From Methylobacterium sp. DB0501 (GTDB taxonomy: Bacteria; Pseudomonadota; Alphaproteobacteria; Rhizobiales; Beijerinckiaceae), in the NCBI RefSeq assembly GCF_011043735.1, contig NZ_JAAKGV010000025.1, positions 1 through 64,000 of the forward strand: a stretch of DNA of 64,000 nt, in the 5' to 3' direction. Below the pieces are notes generated by a model. It saw nothing but the letters and a program-made list of their open reading frames with translations. It was not told the origin of the DNA and did not search any database. Each line of letters starts with the position of its first letter. The stretch's first letter is position 1. The position numbers and the translations under genes were made by a program. Of the stretch, positions 24,406 to 34,022 are shown one piece after another.

Positions 24406-25695
24406 CTACTTCTCGTAGGAGATGCGGTAGATCGCGCCGGCCGTGTCGTCGGAGACGAGCAGCGAGCCGTCGGGCAGGGTCGCGACGTCGACCGGGCGGC
24501 CGAGATACTCGCCGCCCTCGGTCAGCCAGCCCTCGGCGAAGGGCTCGGGCTTGCCGGCGGTACCGTCCTTGTTGAGCGGAACGAACATCACCCGGGCGCC
24601 GATCGGCGTGGTGCGGTTCCACGAGCCGTGCTCGGCGGTGAAGATGCCGCCGCGATACTTCTCGGGGAAGGACTTGCCCTTGTAGACGATCATGCCGAGA
24701 TCGGCGGCGTGGGGCGGCAGCTCGGCCTTGGGCGGCACGACGTCGGCCGGGATCTTGTCGTCCTTGTACTCGACCGTGCGGACGCCGCCGCCGCCATACC
24801 ACGGGAAGCCGAAATTCTGGCCCGGCTTGGTGATCTGGTTCAGCTCGCCCGGCGGCTGGTCGTCGCCCATGCCGTCGACCTGGTTGTCGGTGAACCACAG
24901 CGTCTTGTCGTTCGCGAAGTCCATGCCGACCGAGTTGCGGATGCCGGTGGCGTAGACCTCGCGGTTCTTGCCGTCGGCATCCATGCGGATGATGCCGCCG
25001 ATGCCGGTCTTGGCGTAGAGGTCGGCCTTGTCCTTCGGCGGCACGTTGTAGGGCTGGCCGAGCGAGACGTAGAGCTTGCCGTCCGGCCCGACGCGGCACA
25101 TCCGGGCGGTGTGGTTGTAGCTCTCCTCCGCCGGGGGAATCAGCTCGCCCTGCTTGACCACGACGACCGCCGGGCCGTCCGTGCCCTCGTAGAAGAACTC
25201 GGCCGCCGGGAAGGCGAGGATCCGGTTCTGCTCCACCACCGTCAGCACGCCGTCGCGGGAGAAGCAGACGCCGTTCGGGATCTTGAAGTCGACGCCGGGG
25301 GCATAGACCTTAACCTCGTCGGCGACGCGGTCCTTGTCGCGATCGGTGACCGTGTACATCTTGGACTTGCGGGTGCCAACGAAGACGACGCCGGCATTGG
25401 GGCCGACCGCCATGGCGCGGGCATCCGGCACCACGGCGTAGAGCTCGATCTTGAAGCCGTCCGGCACCTTGATCTTCTGCAGGGTCCGGTTGATCGCATC
25501 GGCACGGCGGCCGGTCTGCGGGATCGGGGCCGGCTCGGCGACGCCGGTCTGCTTGAAGCTGCCGAGCTTCTCGAGGTTGTCGACCTTGGCCTTGGTGTCG
25601 CCGGCGGTCGTGTCCTGCGCGAAGGCGTCGCTCGCCAGGGAAAGGCCCGCGAAGGACACGCCGGCGGCGAGGGCCGCCATCAGGAAGGGCTTCAT
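24406..25695 (-). CDS. PQQ-dependent sugar / sorbosone dehydrogenase-like protein
   Basis: 429 aa with a Sec signal peptide (MKPFLMAALAAGVSFAGLSL...AFA). The mature part is a beta-propeller of the glucose/sorbosone dehydrogenase family: VPDGFKIELYAVVPDARAMA, GIRNSVGMDFANDKTLWFTD, and GGIFTAEHGSWNRT near the end. These enzymes oxidise sugars or sugar derivatives in the periplasm with PQQ. Start ATG 25695 has GGAGGAG about 9 nt upstream. Partner cytochrome c follows. Exact substrate unknown. Confidence 0.87.
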   Translation of the reverse strand: MKPFLMAALAAGVSFAGLSLASDAFAQDTTAGDTKAKVDNLEKLGSFKQTGVAEPAPIPQTGRRADAINRTLQKIKVPDGFKIELYAVVPDARAMAVGPNAGVVFVGTRKSKMYTVTDRDKDRVADEVKVYAPGVDFKIPNGVCFSRDGVLTVVEQNRILAFPAAEFFYEGTDGPAVVVVKQGELIPPAEESYNHTARMCRVGPDGKLYVSLGQPYNVPPKDKADLYAKTGIGGIIRMDADGKNREVYATGIRNSVGMDFANDKTLWFTDNQVDGMGDDQPPGELNQITKPGQNFGFPWYGGGGVRTVEYKDDKIPADVVPPKAELPPHAADLGMIVYKGKSFPEKYRGGIFTAEHGSWNRTTPIGARVMFVPLNKDGTAGKPEPFAEGWLTEGGEYLGRPVDVATLPDGSLLVSDDTAGAIYRISYEK

Positions 25696-25837
25696 CAGGG
25701 TCTCCTCCGGGTGTCGGCCGCTTCGGGCGTGGCCGACCTTCTTGCCCGCCATGTATGCCGCCAGGCTCTGTCAGCGGCAAGCGGCGCAAGGGCCTATCCC
25801 ATTCGAGGGGTGGGGACGATTCGCGCCGGGCGCGCCG

Positions 25838-27277
25838 TCAGGCGCGAAGGACCGGTGGGAGCGTCCGATCGAAGCCCGTGACGGCCTCGTACGCTGCGGC
25901 GAGGCCGAGCAGGCCGGCCTCGTCCTGGTTCGGCGCGATCAACTGGAGGCCCATCGGCAGGCCGCCCGCGTTGAGGCCGGCCGGCAGGCTGATCACCGGG
26001 CAGCCGGAGAGCGTGCCGGGCACCACCACCTCCATCCAGCGGTGATAGCTGTCCATCGGACGACCGTCGATGCGGCGCGGCCATGTCTCGCGAGCGTCGA
26101 ACGGGAAGACCTGCGCGGCCGGCAGGGCCAGCACGTCGAAGCGCTCGAACAGCCCGCGCACGCAATGATACCAAGCGGTGCGGGTGACGCTGGCGGCATG
26201 CAGGTCGAAGGCCGAGAGCGTCATGCCCTGTTCGACCTCCCAGACCGCTTCCGGCTTCATCTGCGCGCGCTTCCCGGGATCGCGCCAGTGGGCCGCGAGG
26301 CCGGCGCCGGTGATTCCCTGGCGCAACGTCACCCAGGCGCGCCAGATCGCCTCCGGATCGAAGGCGGGCCGCACCGGCTCGACCGCGGCGCCGTGGTCGG
26401 AGAAGACCCTGAGGCCGGCCTCGCACAGATCGAGCACGCCGGGCTCGAAGGCGAGGTGCCCGCCGAAATCGCCGATCCAGCCGATCCGCAGGCCCTTCAG
26501 CGCCCGCGGCCGGATCGCCGCGAAGGCGGCGGGATCCTGGCGGATCGCGTTCGGGGTGCGCGCGTCGTAGCCGGCCTGGACCGAGAGGAGGAGGCCGAGA
26601 TCGGCGGTGCAGCGCGCCATCGGCCCGACGACGCCGAGCTGGGGCAGGAAGACCTCGTCGGTGTTGCCCGGCACCCGGCCGGCGGCGGGGCGCAGGCCCA
26701 GGACGTTGTTCCAGGCGGCGGGGTTGCGCAGGGAGCCGCCATGGTCGCTGCCGTCGGCGAGCGGCACCATGCGCAGGGCCAGAGCCACCCCGGCGCCTCC
26801 GCTCGAGCCGCCGCCGGATTTCGCCGGGTCGTAGGCGTTGCGCGTCACGCCGAAGACCGGGTTGGTGCTGTGCGAGCCGAGGCCGAATTCCGGCACGTTG
26901 GTCTTGCCGATCACGATCGCGCCCGCTCGCTTGAGGCGCGCGACGTGGATCGCGTCGGTCTCCGGCACGGTGTCGCGGAAGAGCGGAGACCCCTGCGTGT
27001 TCGGGATGCCGGCGGCGGCCGAGAGGTCCTTCACCGCATGGGGCAGACCGTGGAGCGGCCCGCGCGGGCCGGTCGCCGCCAGTTCCCGGTCGGCGGCCTC
27101 GGCCTCGGCGAGCAGGGCGTCGGGGTCGCGCAGCGAGACGATCGCGGTCACCGCCGGGTTGTGGCGGGCGATCTGGTCGAGATGGGCCTGCATCACCTCC
27201 CGGGCCGAGACGGCCCGGTCGCGGATCGCCCGCGCGAGGTCGGTCGCGCGCATCATGACGAGATCGGAAGCGGGCAT
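25838..27277 (-). CDS. Amidase (amidase signature family)
   Basis: 479 aa. The Ser-cisSer-Lys triad is readable: Lys in HAVKDLSAAAG (about residue 84), cis-Ser in KSGGGSSGGAGVA, and the nucleophile Ser in GSDHGGSLRNPAAW. The family hydrolyses carboxylic amides and some related esters, in the cytoplasm. No signal peptide. It is a single gene; about 300 bp upstream (27278-27578) holds no recognisable gene. Substrate unknown. Confidence 0.9.
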   Translation of the reverse strand: MPASDLVMMRATDLARAIRDRAVSAREVMQAHLDQIARHNPAVTAIVSLRDPDALLAEAEAADRELAATGPRGPLHGLPHAVKDLSAAAGIPNTQGSPLFRDTVPETDAIHVARLKRAGAIVIGKTNVPEFGLGSHSTNPVFGVTRNAYDPAKSGGGSSGGAGVALALRMVPLADGSDHGGSLRNPAAWNNVLGLRPAAGRVPGNTDEVFLPQLGVVGPMARCTADLGLLLSVQAGYDARTPNAIRQDPAAFAAIRPRALKGLRIGWIGDFGGHLAFEPGVLDLCEAGLRVFSDHGAAVEPVRPAFDPEAIWRAWVTLRQGITGAGLAAHWRDPGKRAQMKPEAVWEVEQGMTLSAFDLHAASVTRTAWYHCVRGLFERFDVLALPAAQVFPFDARETWPRRIDGRPMDSYHRWMEVVVPGTLSGCPVISLPAGLNAGGLPMGLQLIAPNQDEAGLLGLAAAYEAVTGFDRTLPPVLRA

Positions 27278-27578
27278 GGCTCGGTCCTGAATCGGTCGGT
27301 CCTGGGGGATGGGTCTCGCGGCAGCGGAGCACGCGGGCGGGCGGCGGGGCAAGCGCGTGGGGCGCAAGGGTCGCGGTCGTCGACCTCCGACTGTCGATCC
27401 TCCGTCGCCAGTGCCCATCCGGCGAGCAGATCGCCGGCGGCGACGTATCTTTGAGCGCCACCGCGTGATCGGTTTCCGTCCTTTCTGCTGCGATGCGAGG
27501 CGCCGTGCTGTAGGGTAAGGCAGGGATGCCCGCGCCAGACGGGCACCCGGAGGATGCGGACCCAAGAAGGAGACAGCC

Positions 27579-27725
27579 ATGGACGACGTCGCACGGGCGC
27601 AGGGTACGCCGCTGCCGCGGGCCGAGAGCACCGCCTGGTGGGCCGCGATGCCCCTCGATCTCTGGGGCGTGGTGCTGGCGGTGATCGCCGCGGGCGGGCT
27701 GAAGCTCGTCGGGATCCTGCCGTAA
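27579..27725 (+). CDS. Small single-pass membrane protein, hypothetical
   Basis: 48 aa. AAGAAGGAGA lies 6-15 nt upstream of the ATG, a strong ribosome binding site. The C-terminal half (LWGVVLAVIAAGGLKLVGIL) is one transmembrane helix ending two residues before the stop. Too short for standard detection; no family recognised. Confidence 0.6.
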   Translation: MDDVARAQGTPLPRAESTAWWAAMPLDLWGVVLAVIAAGGLKLVGILP

Positions 27726-27857
27726 GCCGTCCACGCCGCCGTCGCATTCTCGCCAAAGCCACGGATCAGCCTGCCCGGCAAGACTTTCGCAACGAACCGG
27801 CGGCACGATCCCTGCCTGGCTCCATTGCGGAGCGGTCGCGCGCAGGAGGACGGTTCC

Positions 27858-27995
27858 ATGCTGATGGCTTTCGTCGGACGCCTCACCCAGCGTTGGCGGG
27901 ACCTCGTCGCCGAGATCATGGATCCCTACCGCCCCGAACTCCATTACATGCGCGGCCCCGGCCCGCGCTGGCGCGAGCGGCATCCGGAACGCTGA
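27858..27995 (+). CDS. Small basic protein, hypothetical
   Basis: 45 aa: MLMAFVGRLTQRWRDLVAEI followed by a Pro/Arg-rich tail (PYRPELHYMRGPGPRWRERH). AGGAGGA lies about 9 nt upstream of the ATG. No family recognised. It lies 132 bp after the small membrane protein in the same direction; the 290 bp that follow hold no gene. Confidence 0.5.
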   Translation: MLMAFVGRLTQRWRDLVAEIMDPYRPELHYMRGPGPRWRERHPER

Positions 27996-28286
27996 CGGTC
28001 TACCGGCGGCGGCTCGTTCGTCGCCGCCCGCTCCCCGAGCGGGACGAGACCGGCATGGATCGCCGGCGATCGGCGTCTCCCGGTCGAGGCGATGTCGGCG
28101 ACGCAGCCCGACCCACCGCGCCGTTCGGGTCCGGGCCCCGCTCTCGCGGCCCCGGCATGACGCGAAGGGCAGGCATCGGCGGAATACGGCGACGCTCGAG
28201 GCGGGCGACCGTCAACCTCGCGACGGGACACCCTCGCCCGGCGCAGCCTGGGCCGGACCGCCCGTCCGGCGGTCCGGCGATCGCCC

Positions 28287-29588
28287 TCAGCCCGAGACCG
28301 GCACCGCCTCCGCCAGGGTCGTCGGCCGGTCGGAGAGCCGGCTCGCCACCCCGAGCCCGATCAGCGCCGAGGCCGCGATGATGACGCCGGGGGCCGCCGC
28401 CCAGCCGGTGGCGCCGATCAGCGCATTGGCGGCGAGGGGGCCGAGGCCGCTCAGGAGCGTGAAGCCGACGTTGAGCGACAGCGCGACGCCGCTGAACCGC
28501 ACCCGGGTCGGGAAGAGACCGGCGAGCAGGAAGGCGAAGCTGCCGTTGGCCCCGGCCACCGCCATGGTGAGGAGCGGCAGCACCAGGAACAGGTCGGCAT
28601 CGCCCCGCGCCAGCACCTGGTAGGCCGGGATCACGCCGAGCAGGATGACGAGGGCCGAGACCTGCATCAGGCGCCGCGGCGGCACGCGGTCGGCGAAGAA
28701 CGAAGCGAGAAGCAGCGAGGCCGACATCGCGAACAGGGCGACGTTCATCGCCATCGCCACGGTCTTGGGCGGGTACTTGAGCACCTGGATTAGGTAGGCC
28801 GGCATGTGGGCGAACAGGATGCCGTTGAAGCCCGCCGTGAGCGCCACGATGCCGATGCCGAGGAGCACCTGGCGACGGTGATGGCGGAGTACCTCACCGA
28901 TCGGGCTGCGGGCGGCGCGGTGCTGCAGGCGCAGGAATTCCGGCGTCTCCTCGAGCGAACGCCGCAGCACGAAGCTGACGAGCCCGACGACCCCACCGAA
29001 CAGGAAGGCGATGCGCCAGCCGTACTCGGCCATGGCGGAGGGCGGCAGCCACGATTGCAGGCCGAGATTGACGAGGGCCGCGAGCAGCACGCCGCCGTTG
29101 ACGAGGCAGAAGACGATGCCGCAGGCCAGCCCCGGACGGCGCGATGCCGTCTCGACCACGAAGGTGATGGCGCCGGGCAGCTCGCCGCCGATGCACAGCC
29201 CCTGCACGAAGCGCAACAGCACGAGGAGCAGGGTCGCCCACACGCCCCAGGAGGCGTAAGCCGGCACCAGTCCCATGCCGAGGGTGCAGGCCGACATGGT
29301 GAAGACGGTGACGACGAACACGGTCTTGCGGCCGTAGCGGTCGCCGAAATGGCTCAGCACCAGCCCACCGAGAGGCCGGGCGAGGTAACCGACCGCGAAC
29401 ACCGCCAGCGACAGGGTCAGGGCCGCGACCGGGTCGCTCGCCGGGAAGAAGGCGGCGGCGATGTCCTTGGCGAAGATCCCGTAGACGATGAAGTCGTAGT
29501 ACTCGAGCCCGCCGCCCAGGCTCGCGAGCAGCGTCATCTTCCATTGGCGGCGGGTGAGATCGCTCCCGCTGCTCACATCCGGTGTCAT
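28287..29588 (-). CDS. MFS transporter, metabolite:H+ symporter (MHS) type
   Basis: 433 aa with about twelve transmembrane segments. Motif A of the major facilitator superfamily is present as SHFGDRYGRKTVFVV, and ASLGGGLEYYDFIVYG near residue 22 is the hallmark of the MHS branch (citrate, alpha-ketoglutarate, shikimate, proline-betaine permeases). LRRSLEETPEFLRLQH in the middle loop is also typical. It lies 84 bp after the UxaA/GarD-type dehydratase and reads in the same direction, so it probably imports that enzyme's substrate or precursor, a carboxylate. Confidence 0.88.
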   Translation of the reverse strand: MTPDVSSGSDLTRRQWKMTLLASLGGGLEYYDFIVYGIFAKDIAAAFFPASDPVAALTLSLAVFAVGYLARPLGGLVLSHFGDRYGRKTVFVVTVFTMSACTLGMGLVPAYASWGVWATLLLVLLRFVQGLCIGGELPGAITFVVETASRRPGLACGIVFCLVNGGVLLAALVNLGLQSWLPPSAMAEYGWRIAFLFGGVVGLVSFVLRRSLEETPEFLRLQHRAARSPIGEVLRHHRRQVLLGIGIVALTAGFNGILFAHMPAYLIQVLKYPPKTVAMAMNVALFAMSASLLLASFFADRVPPRRLMQVSALVILLGVIPAYQVLARGDADLFLVLPLLTMAVAGANGSFAFLLAGLFPTRVRFSGVALSLNVGFTLLSGLGPLAANALIGATGWAAAPGVIIAASALIGLGVASRLSDRPTTLAEAVPVSG

Positions 29589-29672
29589 CGTGGTGTCCTC
29601 CGGGGCGTTCTTGTCCTTGTGCCCCGGAGCGCCCCTTACTGCGGTTCCGCCCGCCCCGCCATATCGCGCCGG

Positions 29673-31226
29673 CTACATCACCGCACCGATCTGCCAGGGC
29701 ACGAACTCGGCGTCGCCGTAGCCGAAGCCCTCCGACTTGGTGCGCTCGCCCGACGCCACGCGCAGGATGGTCTCGAAGATCTGGCGGCCCTTCTCCTCGA
29801 TCGAGACGCCGTCGAGCACGTCGCCGCAATCGATGTCCATGTCGTCCTGCATCCGCCGGTACATCTCGCTGTTGGTGGCGAGCTTGATCGACGGGGTCGG
29901 CTTGCAGCCATAGGCCGAGCCGCGGCCGGTGGTGAAGCAGAGCACGTTGGCGCCACCCGCGACCTGCCCGGTGGCCGCCACCGGATCGAAGCCGGGGGTG
30001 TCCATGTAGACGAAGCCCTTCGCCGTCACCGGCTCGGCGTAGCGGTAGACGCCTTGAAGCGTCGTGGTGCCGCCCTTGGCGGTGGCGCCGAGCGACTTCT
30101 CCAAGATGGTGGTGAGGCCGCCGGCCTTGTTGCCGGGGGAGGGGTTGTTGTTCATCTCGCCGCCGTTGCGGGCGGTGTAGGCCTCCCACCAGTGGATCAT
30201 CTCGACGAGCTTGTGGCCGATCTCCGGGGTGGCGGCCCGCGCCGTCAGCAGGTGCTCGGCGCCGTAGATCTCCGGCGTCTCGGACAGGATCGCGGTGCCG
30301 CCCTCGGCGACCAGCCGGTCGACCGCGGCGCCGAGCGCCGGGTTCGCCGTGATGCCCGAATAGCCGTCCGAGCCGCCGCATTGCAGGGCCAGCATCAGCT
30401 CGGAGGCCGGCACGGTCTCGCGCTTCGCCTTCGCCACGGCGGGCAGCATCTCGCGGAGCGCCGCGACACCGGCCTCGATGGTGCGGCGCGTGCCGCCGCT
30501 GTCCTGGATGGTGAAGCTGCGGAAGGTCTCGCTCTCCTCGATGCCGTAGGCGCGCTTCCAGCGGTCGATCTGCAGGCCCTCGCAGCCGAGGCCCACCATG
30601 ATGACGCCGCCCATGTTCGGGTTGGCGGCGTAGCCCCAGAGCGTGCGCTTGAGGATGTCGGCGCCCTCGCCCTGGATGTCGTAGCCGCAGCCGGTGCCGT
30701 GGGTGAGCGGGATGACGCCGTCGATGCCCGGGAACTCGTCGAGGAGACCGGAGCGGCGCGCTTCCTCGGCGATGAAGCGGGCGACCGTGGCCGAGCAGTT
30801 CACCGAGGTCAGCACGCCGACATAGTTGCGGGTGCCGACCTTGCCGTCGGCCCGCCGGTAGCCTTCGAAGGTGGCGCGCTCAGGCTCGGGCACCATGGCG
30901 ACGGGCTTCGCTTCCTCGCAGAAGCGGTAGTCGCGGGCGAAGTCGCCCTTGGCGTCCCCTAAGCCCACATTGTGCTCGTGCACCCACTCGCCCGGCGCGA
31001 TGGCGCGGCTGGCAAAGCCGATGATCTGGCCGAACTTGCGGATCGGCGCGCCCTCGGGAATCGCCACGACCGCGAATTTGTGGCCCCGCGGCACGCGGGC
31101 CGTGGCGGTCACGCCCTCGACGGCGGCGCCGGGCACGATCGGATCCACCGCCACCACGACGTTGTCCTCGTGGCTGAGGCGCACGATGCGGGGGTTGGTG
31201 GGGTGGAGCGGGGTGGGGGCGGACAT
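29673..31226 (-). CDS. Altronate / galactarate dehydratase family (UxaA/GarD type)
   Basis: 517 aa. The N-terminal SAF domain (about residues 10-95, HEDNVVVAVDPIVPGAAVEG) precedes the catalytic UxaA/GarD domain with VGVLTSVNCSATVAR, THGTGCGYDIQGEG and QCGGSDGYSGITANPALG; conserved Cys and His likely hold the metal. These enzymes dehydrate altronate, galactarate or related sugar acids to 2-keto-3-deoxy products. The start is ATG 31226 (an upstream extension to 31331 is not conserved). Clustered with an MHS permease downstream and lies next to a Liv-type transporter. Confidence 0.9.
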   Translation of the reverse strand: MSAPTPLHPTNPRIVRLSHEDNVVVAVDPIVPGAAVEGVTATARVPRGHKFAVVAIPEGAPIRKFGQIIGFASRAIAPGEWVHEHNVGLGDAKGDFARDYRFCEEAKPVAMVPEPERATFEGYRRADGKVGTRNYVGVLTSVNCSATVARFIAEEARRSGLLDEFPGIDGVIPLTHGTGCGYDIQGEGADILKRTLWGYAANPNMGGVIMVGLGCEGLQIDRWKRAYGIEESETFRSFTIQDSGGTRRTIEAGVAALREMLPAVAKAKRETVPASELMLALQCGGSDGYSGITANPALGAAVDRLVAEGGTAILSETPEIYGAEHLLTARAATPEIGHKLVEMIHWWEAYTARNGGEMNNNPSPGNKAGGLTTILEKSLGATAKGGTTTLQGVYRYAEPVTAKGFVYMDTPGFDPVAATGQVAGGANVLCFTTGRGSAYGCKPTPSIKLATNSEMYRRMQDDMDIDCGDVLDGVSIEEKGRQIFETILRVASGERTKSEGFGYGDAEFVPWQIGAVM

Positions 31227-31433
31227 GGGTCGGACCTTTGGAGGAATTTCAAAGAACCATACGGCCGGACGGGTCGGTAAGGCTATCGTCCGGCTTCCAG
31301 AGCAGCGACCGCTTGCGACGTCACGGTACACGACACATCAGGTTGCACAGTGCAGGCGCGGTGGCCGTCGTTCCCGCATCCGCGCAGCCTCCTGTGTGTC
31401 GCGCACCGTATTGCGAGGTGATCGGGCGCCGCT

Positions 31434-32177
31434 CTAATGCGCCAAGGCCTCCGCCTTGGCCCGCCCGCCGAGATATGCGGCGCGGATGTCGTCGTTGGCC
31501 CACAAATCCTGCGGCGCGCCGCTGAGCACGAGCTGGCCGGTCTCCAGCACGTAGCCGCGATCGGCGACCGAGAGGCCCATCCGGGCGTTCTGCTCGACGA
31601 GGAGCACGGTGGTGCCGCGCCGGCGCACCTCGGCGATGATCGCGAACACCGCCTGCACGATCACCGGGGCGAGGCCGAGCGACGGCTCGTCGAGGAGCAG
31701 GATGCGGGGCTTGGCCATCAGCCCGCGGGCGAGCGCCACCATCTGGAGCTGGCCGCCCGACAGCGTCCAGCCGAGCGCGTCGCCGAAGCGGCGGATGTCC
31801 GGGAAGAGCTCGAACATCCCCTCCGCCTCGTCGCGGATCTGGCGCGTGGACAAGCCCTTCCGATTCGAGGCGCCGAGCATGATGTTCTCGCGGACCGTGA
31901 GGCCGGGGAAGACCCGGCGCCCCTCCGGCACATGCGCCACGCCGCGGCGCACGATCTCCTCGGGGTTGAGACCCAGAAGGGACTGCCCCTCGAACAGAAC
32001 CTCGCCGCCGGCGGGCTTCACGAGCCCCGAGACGGTCTTGAGCGTCGTCGACTTGCCGGCGCCGTTGGAGCCGAGCAGGGTCACGACCTCGCCGGCCTCG
32101 ACCGAGAACGAGATGCCGCGCACGGCCTCGATCTCGCCGTAGCGGACGGTCAGGTCGCGGATTTCCAGGAGTGCCAT
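31434..32177 (-). CDS. livF: Branched-chain amino acid ABC transporter ATPase LivF
   Basis: 247 aa. Walker A GSNGAGKST, signature LSGGQLQMVALARGL and Walker B RILLLDEPSLGLAP are all present, with the LivF-type start DLTVRYGEIEAVRGISFSV. It is the last gene of the transport operon. It dimerises with the LivG domain to power the importer. Liv-type importers in rhizobiales often take amides, aromatic acids or polyols, so the substrate need not be a branched-chain amino acid. Confidence 0.92.
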   Translation of the reverse strand: MALLEIRDLTVRYGEIEAVRGISFSVEAGEVVTLLGSNGAGKSTTLKTVSGLVKPAGGEVLFEGQSLLGLNPEEIVRRGVAHVPEGRRVFPGLTVRENIMLGASNRKGLSTRQIRDEAEGMFELFPDIRRFGDALGWTLSGGQLQMVALARGLMAKPRILLLDEPSLGLAPVIVQAVFAIIAEVRRRGTTVLLVEQNARMGLSVADRGYVLETGQLVLSGAPQDLWANDDIRAAYLGGRAKAEALAH

Positions 32178-32192
32178 CGTGTGTCTCTCCTG

Positions 32193-34022
32193 TCAGGCGG
32201 TGGCGAGGTCGGTCTTGAGGCCGACATTCGACCCCTCGGTGCTCTCCTGGCCGAGATAGGCCTCGATCACCGCCGGCTCGCGCAGCACCGTGGCCGTCAC
32301 CCCGTCGGCGATGCGCCGGCCGAAATTCAGCACCGTGATGTGGCTCGCCACGTCGCTCACCAGCGTCATGTCGTGGTCGATGATCAGGATGGTCAGGCCC
32401 TTGGCGGCCATCCGGCGCAGGAGCACGGTGAGCGCGTTCTTCTCGGTCGAGTTGAGGCCCGCCGCCGGCTCGTCGAGGAGGAGCAGGACCGGGTTGCCGG
32501 CGAGCGCCCGGGCGATCTCGACGAGGCGCTGGTGCCCGTAGGAGAAGGACGAGATCGGCTCGTCGGCCCGCGCCTCCAGCCCGACGAAGGCGAGCGCCGC
32601 CCGCGCCCGCGCCTCCAGCGAGGCACGGTCATGGGCGACGATCGCGTTGCCCGGCCGCTCGGCGCCGATCACCACGTTCTCGAGCGCGCTCATCGAGCGA
32701 AAGAGGCGAATGTTCTGGAACGTCCGCCCGAGGCCCGCCGCCGCGCGCTGGTGCGGCGGAAAGCGGGTGATGTCCTGCCCGTTGAGCCGCACCCGGCCGC
32801 CGGTCGGGGTGTAGAGGCCCGACAGCACGTTGAGGGTCGTGGTCTTGCCGGAGCCGTTCGGCCCGATCAGGGCATGGATGCCGCCGCGGGTCACCGTGAA
32901 GCTGACCTCGTCGACGGCCTTCAGGCCGCCGAAATGCTTCGACAGCCCCTCGACCTCGAGTACCGGCGCGGCCGAGGCCGCGGCTTGCGTGAGCGTCAGG
33001 TCCTGCGCCCGGGGAGCGGCGGCCCTGCGCGGCCGCAGGCGCTTCACCTGATCGCCGAGGAAGCCCCAGATGCCCTCCGGCATGAACACCACGATCAGGA
33101 TCACGGCGAGGCCGTAGATCGCGAGGTAGAGGCCCGGGATCTCCTTCAGGAAACGCAGCCATTCGGGGATCAGGATCAGCAGCCCGGTGCCGATCACCGC
33201 GCCGACCGGCGACCCGACGCCGCCGAGGAGCGCCATGGTAAGGAACACCACCGACTCGGCGAAGGAGAACTGGTCCGGGCTGATATAGGTGAAGCTGCCG
33301 GCAAACAGCCCGCCGCCGAGGCCCGCGAGCAGGGCGCCGATGGCGAAGGCCATGACCTTGGTGCGATAGATGTCGATGCCGGTGACGCCCGCCGCCAGCT
33401 CGTTGTCGCGCACCGCCCGCATGGCGCGGCCGAGCCGGGTCTTGGGCATCCGCCAGACCGCGTAGGCCACCGCCGCCAGCACGAAGACGCAGAGCGCGAG
33501 GTAGCTCTGGCCGTCGGTGAACAGGCCGGGGCGCTTGATGTTCGGCACGCCGTCCGGCCCGTGGGTGACCGGAATCCAGTTGATCATGATCAGCGTCAGG
33601 ATCTGCTGGAACGAGATCGTCACCATGGCGAGGTAGTGGCCGCCCAGGCGGAGCGTCGAGGCGCCCAGGACCGCGCCGAGGATGAGGGCGAGCACGAGGC
33701 CGATCGGCAGGCAGAGCCAGAAGCTGATCCCGAGATCGACGGTGCCGAGGCCGACCGCGTAGGCGCCGATGCCGAAGAAGGCAGCCTGCGCGAGGTTGAT
33801 CTGCCCGCACAGGCCCAGCACGACGGTCAGCCCGATGACCGCGATGGCGTAGGTCGCGGCCTGCATCAGGATGTTGAGCACGTAGCCGCTGAACGGCGTC
33901 GTGGCGGCGAGGAACACCGCGACCGCCACGAGGGCCGCGTAGGCGAGGGTGCCGACGGGAAAGCGGCGGGCGGGGGAGACGGACACCGGGTCCGCCGCGA
34001 CGGGGCGAGGGGAGCCGGTCAT
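32193..34022 (-). CDS. LivM-LivG fusion: permease plus ATPase
   Basis: 609 aa. Residues about 20-335 are a LivM permease (VLGLCGQINLAQAAFFGIGA, and LLGGVGSPVGAVIGTG), followed by a short linker (about 340-365) and a complete LivG ATPase with Walker A GPNGSGKTT, the LivG-type signature SFSYGHQRLVEIARAL and VLLLLDEPAAGLN. In most bacteria these are two genes. The ATG overlaps the stop of livH (ATGA). The LivF partner follows 15 bp downstream. Confidence 0.93.
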   Translation of the reverse strand: MTGSPRPVAADPVSVSPARRFPVGTLAYAALVAVAVFLAATTPFSGYVLNILMQAATYAIAVIGLTVVLGLCGQINLAQAAFFGIGAYAVGLGTVDLGISFWLCLPIGLVLALILGAVLGASTLRLGGHYLAMVTISFQQILTLIMINWIPVTHGPDGVPNIKRPGLFTDGQSYLALCVFVLAAVAYAVWRMPKTRLGRAMRAVRDNELAAGVTGIDIYRTKVMAFAIGALLAGLGGGLFAGSFTYISPDQFSFAESVVFLTMALLGGVGSPVGAVIGTGLLILIPEWLRFLKEIPGLYLAIYGLAVILIVVFMPEGIWGFLGDQVKRLRPRRAAAPRAQDLTLTQAAASAAPVLEVEGLSKHFGGLKAVDEVSFTVTRGGIHALIGPNGSGKTTTLNVLSGLYTPTGGRVRLNGQDITRFPPHQRAAAGLGRTFQNIRLFRSMSALENVVIGAERPGNAIVAHDRASLEARARAALAFVGLEARADEPISSFSYGHQRLVEIARALAGNPVLLLLDEPAAGLNSTEKNALTVLLRRMAAKGLTILIIDHDMTLVSDVASHITVLNFGRRIADGVTATVLREPAVIEAYLGQESTEGSNVGLKTDLATA

